10,196 nucleotides of DNA from Candidatus Nitrosopumilus sp. (GTDB taxonomy: Archaea > Thermoproteota > Nitrososphaeria > Nitrososphaerales > Nitrosopumilaceae), in the NCBI GenBank assembly GCA_013203245.1, contig JABMOR010000072.1, positions 1-10,196 on the forward strand, written 5' to 3'. Position numbers and translations under genes: made by a program. Under the pieces are notes generated by a model that did not search any database, had not been told where the DNA came from, and saw only the letters and a list, made by a program, of their open reading frames with translations. Of the stretch, positions 6,059 through 10,196 are shown in pieces; position 1 is the first letter of the stretch; the number at the start of each line of letters is the position of its first letter.

Positions 6059-6715
6059 TTATAGGCTCAATGCTAACAATATGAAAGAATCTGAAACTCT
6101 TTGACATTTATCTGACATTTCTTCAATTCCTTCGATAACATCTTTGATCAACAACACTTCTTTTGTATCTGTGATTGATGATGCTAGGAGTTTCATTGTT
6201 GCTTGTCTATATTTTATGTCAATTTCTCTTTCAATTGTTTGTGTTTCCTGTGCCAATTCAATAGCGTTAGCAGTGTTTGTATTAAGACTACGAATGATTT
6301 CATTTAGTTTGTAAACTTCGTCTACTACTAATTCAATCAGTTTTGTAATGTCGATATCCAGTTTTGCACTTTTCAACGTTGTGATTTTTACATTTGATAG
6401 TTTGAATGAAATGCCTGTGATGTAACCTGCAATCTCATCCATTGTATATGCTGTATTCAAAAGATTTTCTCTATTCATGATCAATCCTCCAACATCTGCA
6501 ACTTCACGTGTAATTTTTCTTCTCAAGTTTTCTACTTCTTCTTCAATTGTTGAAATTTGTTCTAGTGTATTTTTTATTCCTGCTTTGTCTTTTTTCATCA
6601 TTAGTTCAGGAAGTCTTGCAAGTTCTCTGGACGCATTTAGAATTCTGTTGATTTCGTCTTGTAAAACTGCTATGGCCTTTCTTTTTGCTTGAACTTCAAG
6701 CTCTCCACTATACAT
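6059..6715 (-). CDS. DUF47 (PhoU-like) family protein
   Basis: Encodes 218 residues, almost entirely helical, no membrane segment. Two related three-helix halves are visible: S-T-I-E-E-E-V-E-N-L-R-R-K-I (55-68) and T-I-E-R-E-I-D-I-K-Y-R (160-170) carry the E...[ED] positions that in PhoU/DUF47 proteins hold metal clusters. The C-terminus I-K-D-V-I-E-G-I-E-E-M-S-D-K (190-203), followed by a D-S-F-I-L-L-A-L ending, is the DUF47 signature. Such proteins are usually encoded beside PiT-type phosphate transporters and are thought to regulate phosphate uptake or bind metal. No transporter is adjacent here, so the partner must be elsewhere or the role differs. The gene has its own TATA box and a 10-bp palindrome between that box and the start codon. 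Confidence 0.85.
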   Translation of the reverse strand: MYSGELEVQAKRKAIAVLQDEINRILNASRELARLPELMMKKDKAGIKNTLEQISTIEEEVENLRRKITREVADVGGLIMNRENLLNTAYTMDEIAGYITGISFKLSNVKITTLKSAKLDIDITKLIELVVDEVYKLNEIIRSLNTNTANAIELAQETQTIEREIDIKYRQATMKLLASSITDTKEVLLIKDVIEGIEEMSDKCQRVSDSFILLALSL

Positions 6716-6729
6716 ACAAAAATGAAAAC

Positions 6730-6739
6730 ACCTCGAGGT
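6730..6739. promoter_or_regulatory. Candidate operator: palindrome ACCTCGAGGT
   Basis: This perfect 10-bp palindrome lies between the TATA box (6741-6748) and the DUF47 start codon (6715). A protein bound here would cover the expected RNA polymerase landing site. A dimeric regulator is the natural reader of such a site, but no regulator is encoded nearby. Confidence 0.35.
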
Positions 6740-6740
6740 A

Positions 6741-6748
6741 ATTTAAAT
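6741..6748 (-). promoter_or_regulatory. TATA box of the DUF47 gene
   Basis: ATTTAAAT (self-complementary) is centred about 30 nt before the ATG at 6715, giving a leader of only a few bases. It lies in the 66-bp gap after the ligase gene and would let DUF47 be transcribed independently. Confidence 0.5.
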
Positions 6749-6781
6749 CCTCTACGGTTTTACAATTTTTTTGAGCACAAA

Positions 6782-8599
6782 TTACATTAGATTTTTGTCG
6801 TGGGCTATTTTTTTCTGCCCTTTGTACAATGTGATGACTTCTTCGTTTGTAGACGCATCCTCAACTGCTTTATCGACTCTGATCTTTCCAGTGAATTTGG
6901 GGAATCTCAAAGCTAACCCTGTGTTTTTTCGTACCATGTTCAAAGCTGCTTTGTGAATCGGGCTGAGGGTTATTTCCGACGCTACGACTTCGATGACTAG
7001 TTCTGGCTCAAACCATACGTCCGCTTCCATCTCGCTTATGATGCGCGGATTTTTTTTAATCGAAACTTTGGGATTTAGAATTTGGTACAGCTGATCCAGC
7101 GACTCGTCTGTAAAGCCTGTCCCCACTTTGCAAATGCTTGGAAAATTATCCTCGTCTTCATCATAAGTTGCCAGTAACAGTGTTCCGTAATTTCCAGTCC
7201 TTCTGCCTTTTCCAAAGTATCCTCCTATCACTACAAGATCTAGACTGTCGCCCAATTCGTTTCTGTACTCTCGTTTTAGTTTCAACCAGTGGCTCCCTCT
7301 GGAACCAGCTTGGTATGGTTTGTCTAGCATTTTTAGCATCAATCCTTCGCTACCTGCGTTGATGCTGTTTTCCATAAAGTCTTCAATTTCACATTCGTTT
7401 TTTACTATCTTCATGGGGATGTATTTTGCAAATTCATCTTCTTTTACGTGCTTTTCCAGTTTCTCTCTCCTCTCTTTGTAGCTCAGTTCCATACAGTTTC
7501 TTCCGTTGCAATACAACACGTCAAAAAAATTCACCGTGATTGGATATTTTGTAATCGCCTTCTCTATTTTGTATTTTCTTCGCCTGTGCATTAGTTCTTG
7601 AAATGGTAAAAAATCACCCGTGTTTTCATTTATTGCCACCGCCTCAGCTTCCAAAATGATGTTATCGGCTTGAATGTTCTTAGGAATTTTTTCCATGATG
7701 TCTGGATAATAACTTTCAATGTTTTCCAGACTTCTGGAAAACAACACCACCTTGTCCCCTTCTATGTGGAGTTGGACTCTTTCCCCGTCAAGTTTGTATT
7801 CCGCCGCAAACTCGTTCCCCATTTTCTCAATTGCCTCAGCTTCGCTTTTTACTCTGTCAGCTAACATCGGTCTGATGGGATTGAACAGTGTGATTTCAAA
7901 TTTTTCAATCCCCTCTATGCCCTTTGTTGCGACTGTCTCTGCAACTTTTCCTAGATCACTGGATACGTTGTACGCGTATTGTAATTTTTTCCTGTTCTCC
8001 TTGTCTCCGGTGAACGCTATTGCCAAAGCATCCATGACTGTGTTTTCGGCAACTCCTAACCGCAGCGTGCCGAGTAATAACTTCGTGACAAATTTTACTT
8101 CTGTCGGCTTGCATTTGTTCCACAAGCTTGAGATGAAATTGATTTTCTTGTCCTGAACATTTTTTCCTGCGCCTTCTAGTTGGGATATATCCCATAATAT
8201 CTCGTAAATTCTTTCAACTGTGTTGGATTTGGCGTCAAAAGATGCTTCGTCATGTGCCCCAGAATCAAACGCAAAATCAAACAACCCTGTCTGCGTTTTT
8301 CTTTCCAGCACTTTTGAAATCGTGGTTCCAAGGTCTCCCACCTTGTTTAGGGTTTCAATTATGTCTTTTTCATTTGTTCCCAGCGACTTCTTTGCAGCTC
8401 TTAACACTAGTTTTTCAGAAACTCCCAACTCAATTCCCTCAAAGTCAGGTCTTAATTTCCCCTGGATGAGATATACGATTTTTGAAATTACATCGTGAGG
8501 GGTTTTTTCAAACAACTCCACCAGAAACTGTGTCAGCTCTAATCTTTTTCTGGTGGACTCCATCTTGTCAAATGATTCAGATAAAATTGAAAACTCCAT
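6782..8599 (-). CDS. lig: ATP-dependent archaeal DNA ligase
   Basis: Encodes 605 residues, close to the usual archaeal length of 550-600. Seals nicks in DNA during lagging-strand replication and repair through an enzyme-AMP intermediate. Domains: helical DNA-binding domain (about 1-230), nucleotidyltransferase (about 240-425), OB-fold (about 430-580). Motif I is E-Y-K269-L-D-G-E-R, with Lys269 the adenylated residue. Others: motif III F-S-R-S-L-E-N (287-293), motif IIIa I-L-E-A-E-A-V (315-321; the common form is DGE), motif IV S-E-G-L-M-L-K (417-423), motif V W-L-K-L-K-R (438-443) and motif VI R-F-P-K-F-T-G-K-I-R-x-D-K (565-577). The N-terminus aligns with other archaeal ligases from the first residues (TRKRLELTQFLVELFEKTP, 16-34), supporting this start. 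TTTTATT 26 nt upstream suggests its own leaderless promoter. Confidence 0.97.
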   Translation of the reverse strand: MEFSILSESFDKMESTRKRLELTQFLVELFEKTPHDVISKIVYLIQGKLRPDFEGIELGVSEKLVLRAAKKSLGTNEKDIIETLNKVGDLGTTISKVLERKTQTGLFDFAFDSGAHDEASFDAKSNTVERIYEILWDISQLEGAGKNVQDKKINFISSLWNKCKPTEVKFVTKLLLGTLRLGVAENTVMDALAIAFTGDKENRKKLQYAYNVSSDLGKVAETVATKGIEGIEKFEITLFNPIRPMLADRVKSEAEAIEKMGNEFAAEYKLDGERVQLHIEGDKVVLFSRSLENIESYYPDIMEKIPKNIQADNIILEAEAVAINENTGDFLPFQELMHRRRKYKIEKAITKYPITVNFFDVLYCNGRNCMELSYKERREKLEKHVKEDEFAKYIPMKIVKNECEIEDFMENSINAGSEGLMLKMLDKPYQAGSRGSHWLKLKREYRNELGDSLDLVVIGGYFGKGRRTGNYGTLLLATYDEDEDNFPSICKVGTGFTDESLDQLYQILNPKVSIKKNPRIISEMEADVWFEPELVIEVVASEITLSPIHKAALNMVRKNTGLALRFPKFTGKIRVDKAVEDASTNEEVITLYKGQKKIAHDKNLM

Positions 8600-8621
8600 T
8601 TCACTTCTCTGTGTGATCTTG

Positions 8622-8628
8622 AATAAAA
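8622..8628 (-). promoter_or_regulatory. TATA box of the DNA ligase gene
   Basis: On the minus strand TTTTATT is centred 26 nt before the ligase ATG. It fits inside the 36-bp gap after the upstream membrane-protein gene, so ligase need not depend on read-through. Confidence 0.5.
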
Positions 8629-8635
8629 GTCTGAA

Positions 8636-9046
8636 TTAGATGTATCTGAAGATTGTCGGTCTGTCAGAATTTTGAAGATCTGAAACCAGTGCAAAGTTGT
8701 ACAATGGGTACGATTCTTTGTATTGTTTCATAAAACTCCATGCAACGTCGTGTGTTTTGAAATTTGTTCTGATTCCGTCAATCTCACTTTTTTTGCCGTA
8801 CACGTCAAATGGCACAACGGTGTATTCTTTGGGGCGATTGTGGGGCCTTGCTTTGAGAAACCACGCGAGCGCAAAAATAAATACTGTTCCTAAAACCACG
8901 TATTCTCCGGCAATTTTGAAAAATCCTACGATGACTCCGGGAATGGTTTGCCCGAACAACACTGCCACAAAACTTGAAAATGATATGACTGCCAGTGCTG
9001 TGAAAATATACGTCTTCCAATCAAACACCCTTTGAAAAGCATTCAT
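8636..9046 (-). CDS. Two-TM membrane protein of unknown function
   Basis: Encodes 136 residues. Two hydrophobic segments (about 12-32 and 46-65) form a hairpin in the membrane. A basic stretch (KARPHNRPK, 65-73) after the second segment favours both termini in the cytoplasm by the positive-inside rule. The soluble tail (about 74-136) has the pattern of a small alpha/beta domain: E-Y-T-V-V-P-F-D-V-Y-G-K-K, then D-V-A-W-S-F-M-K-Q-Y-K-E, and a Y-N-F-A-L-V-S-D-L strand near the end. I do not recognise it. It lies between fbp (65 bp upstream) and lig (36 bp downstream), each with its own promoter signals, so the neighbours do not define a role. Confidence 0.75.
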   Translation of the reverse strand: MNAFQRVFDWKTYIFTALAVISFSSFVAVLFGQTIPGVIVGFFKIAGEYVVLGTVFIFALAWFLKARPHNRPKEYTVVPFDVYGKKSEIDGIRTNFKTHDVAWSFMKQYKESYPLYNFALVSDLQNSDRPTIFRYI

Positions 9047-9072
9047 GACCTGTACTGGATAATGTTTTTTGG

Positions 9073-9079
9073 AATTTAA
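9073..9079 (-). promoter_or_regulatory. TATA box of the two-TM protein gene
   Basis: On the minus strand TTAAATT is centred about 30 nt before the ATG at 9046, within the 65-bp gap after the FBP aldolase/phosphatase gene. Confidence 0.45.
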
Positions 9080-9111
9080 CTATTTCCTACGATTTACACG
9101 ATCCGAGTTTG

Positions 9112-10196
9112 CTAATCTGGATCTTCGTAGTTCTCTTTCTTTTCGCCGGACGAACTCTTCTCCATTGGTTTCATCTTGCTTTCCAGTACTTCCATTCTTG
9201 CCCTGTAGCCTTCAGCGTATTCCAACTCTGACGGTACAAGTGTTGCTGGATGGATGAATCCCTGGCTTCTGATTGCAATTGCTTTCTTTGTTGCAATTTC
9301 CCGTATGTAGTCCCAATCAGGTGTTGAAAATCCATCAAATGGTCCAACCAGTTTACCATTGTGCATGCTGAATACCAGCGCTTCCACAATTGGAATGCAA
9401 AAGTTGATTGATGCTGCCGAGTTTAATTTCACCGGCATTAGCGGCATGTTGTGGCTGCCCCTTGTATTTCCTGCAACGTAATGCGGATTGTTGAACATGC
9501 TTCCAACTTCTTCTGTTGCTGGAAAATTCTTTTGTGTTCTTACTAGCATGATTGGATCATCTTTTCCGACATATGTTCCTGCAATGTTGTGCAATCTGTC
9601 TGTAGATGCATCGAGAATCGGCTCACCTTCTTTTGTATATACTGAATCCACGACATATCTTCCTGGATACATTAACGCTGCTTCGATAGTTGGTTTGTCT
9701 TCCCATAAGTGCAATTCTGCAATTTGTGCCTTTTCAACATCCATGATGTTCATAACCACTCCGCTTGCAAGAGTTTTGTTTACAATCAGTGCTGTGTTGC
9801 TCAATGCGTCTACAAACATTCTGTATATTGGATAGTTGAATGCGCCTGGCTCTGTTTTGTCTGCTGCAAAAACAGTGAATGCTTCGTTAGGCCTTTCTTC
9901 GAATTCCAATTCTGCAACTCCAGGACCCATTCCTTTTACGTTTCCTGAAAATGAATCTTTTAGAAGATCCTGACCTGCTCCGTACAGCCCTTCTTCTTTT
10001 GCCACTAGAGTTCCTGCCATGAATGCATCCCATGCTAATTTGTGGACTTTTTCATTGTCAACACCGTGTCTGTGGGTCATTACGATGTGCGTGTCGTCTC
10101 CACAATATCCTATGTAGTGATCAATAAGTAAATCGCCTGAATTTTCAACGGTATCTCTAATTGCTTTGATTAGGCCGTCACTAGGTTTTGTATGTC
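9112..10196 (-). CDS. fbp: Bifunctional fructose-1,6-bisphosphate aldolase/phosphatase (FBPA/P), N-terminus outside the window
   Basis: The open frame runs from the stop at 9112 through the right edge without interruption. An internal ATG at 10078-10080 is not the start: translation continues upstream as ...PSDGLIKAIRDTVE... and ...YIGYCGDDTHIV before MTHRHG, which matches the N-terminal region of this family. About 360 residues are visible; about 20, including the first metal-binding aspartates, are missing. The enzyme joins two triose phosphates to fructose 1,6-bisphosphate and dephosphorylates it, committing carbon to gluconeogenesis in archaea and deep bacteria. Key motifs: D-x-x-E-P-G-A (bisphosphate/metal loop), A-G-T-Y-V-G-K-D-D-P, whose Tyr and Lys match the aldolase-step Tyr229 and Schiff-base Lys232 of the Thermoproteus enzyme, and G-N-T-R-G-S-H-N-M-P-L-M-P. 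The C-terminus ends in a charged tail. Confidence 0.96.
   Translation of the reverse strand, partial: HTKPSDGLIKAIRDTVENSGDLLIDHYIGYCGDDTHIVMTHRHGVDNEKVHKLAWDAFMAGTLVAKEEGLYGAGQDLLKDSFSGNVKGMGPGVAELEFEERPNEAFTVFAADKTEPGAFNYPIYRMFVDALSNTALIVNKTLASGVVMNIMDVEKAQIAELHLWEDKPTIEAALMYPGRYVVDSVYTKEGEPILDASTDRLHNIAGTYVGKDDPIMLVRTQKNFPATEEVGSMFNNPHYVAGNTRGSHNMPLMPVKLNSAASINFCIPIVEALVFSMHNGKLVGPFDGFSTPDWDYIREIATKKAIAIRSQGFIHPATLVPSELEYAEGYRARMEVLESKMKPMEKSSSGEKKENYEDPD

Noticed and set aside
7719..8156. 145-codon plus-strand open frame opposite the ligase gene
   Set aside because: The minus-strand ligase frame explains this region with motifs from end to end; the opposite product is low-complexity Ser/Phe/Leu typical of antisense frames.
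9488..9835. 115-codon plus-strand open frame opposite the FBPA/P gene
   Set aside because: Lies wholly inside a strongly conserved minus-strand enzyme and has no promoter signal or recognisable domain.
10078..10080. ATG as the start of the FBPA/P gene
   Set aside because: The frame stays open for 38 further codons to the window edge and encodes the expected family N-terminal region (GDDTH before MTHRHG), so the true start is outside the window.
1..10196. CRISPR arrays, insertion sequences, integrases, attachment sites, toxin-antitoxin or defence genes
   Set aside because: No repeated units with spacers, no terminal inverted repeats, and no transposase, integrase, nuclease-effector or toxin-like proteins among the genes; every gap is under 120 bp.

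Overview
The window looks like chromosomal DNA from an ammonia-oxidising archaeon of the Nitrosopumilus type (Nitrososphaerota, formerly Thaumarchaeota). This rests on several things: AT-rich DNA; archaeal information-processing and metabolic genes (ATP-dependent archaeal DNA ligase, tRNA-splicing endonuclease EndA, bifunctional FBP aldolase/phosphatase); and TATA-like boxes about 24-30 nt before most start codons without clear Shine-Dalgarno sites, the usual picture of leaderless archaeal transcription. Several small conserved-looking proteins also resemble marine thaumarchaeal hypotheticals. Genus assignment is inference. I see no tRNA, rRNA, CRISPR array, insertion sequence or integrase.

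Layout. From 1 to 2.4 kb, four plus-strand genes: a small TTG-started basic/acidic protein, then three envelope genes (membrane-anchored DUF192 protein, membrane-anchored four-cysteine protein, TauE/SafE-type permease), each of the last three with its own likely promoter. Between 2373 and 2487 lies a 115-nt convergent intergenic region with a GC-rich double hairpin behind a good TATA box, a candidate small RNA. From 2488 to 4715, a minus-strand two-gene operon encodes a 590-residue double-SDR protein and a MaoC-like hotdog protein; both keep the fold signatures but lack expected catalytic residues. A 98-bp divergent promoter region separates it from a plus-strand pair of unknown small proteins (4814-5430) that runs 4 bp into the convergent endA gene (5427-5963).

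From 6059 to the right edge all genes are on the minus strand: a PhoU-like DUF47 protein with a palindrome in its promoter, DNA ligase, a two-TM protein of unknown function, and fructose-1,6-bisphosphate aldolase/phosphatase, whose N-terminus runs off the window at 10196. This right third is visibly richer in G+C than the left part.

Functionally the window mixes housekeeping (ligase, EndA, the gluconeogenic FBPA/P) with envelope genes of unclear role and an acyl-CoA-type reductase/hydratase-like pair. The pair is the most interesting protein-level item: the double-SDR architecture recalls half of the Chloroflexus malonyl-CoA reductase, in a lineage that fixes carbon by a 3-hydroxypropionate/4-hydroxybutyrate cycle. 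However, the missing catalytic lysine argues for caution. The most interesting non-coding item is the double hairpin at 2426-2471.
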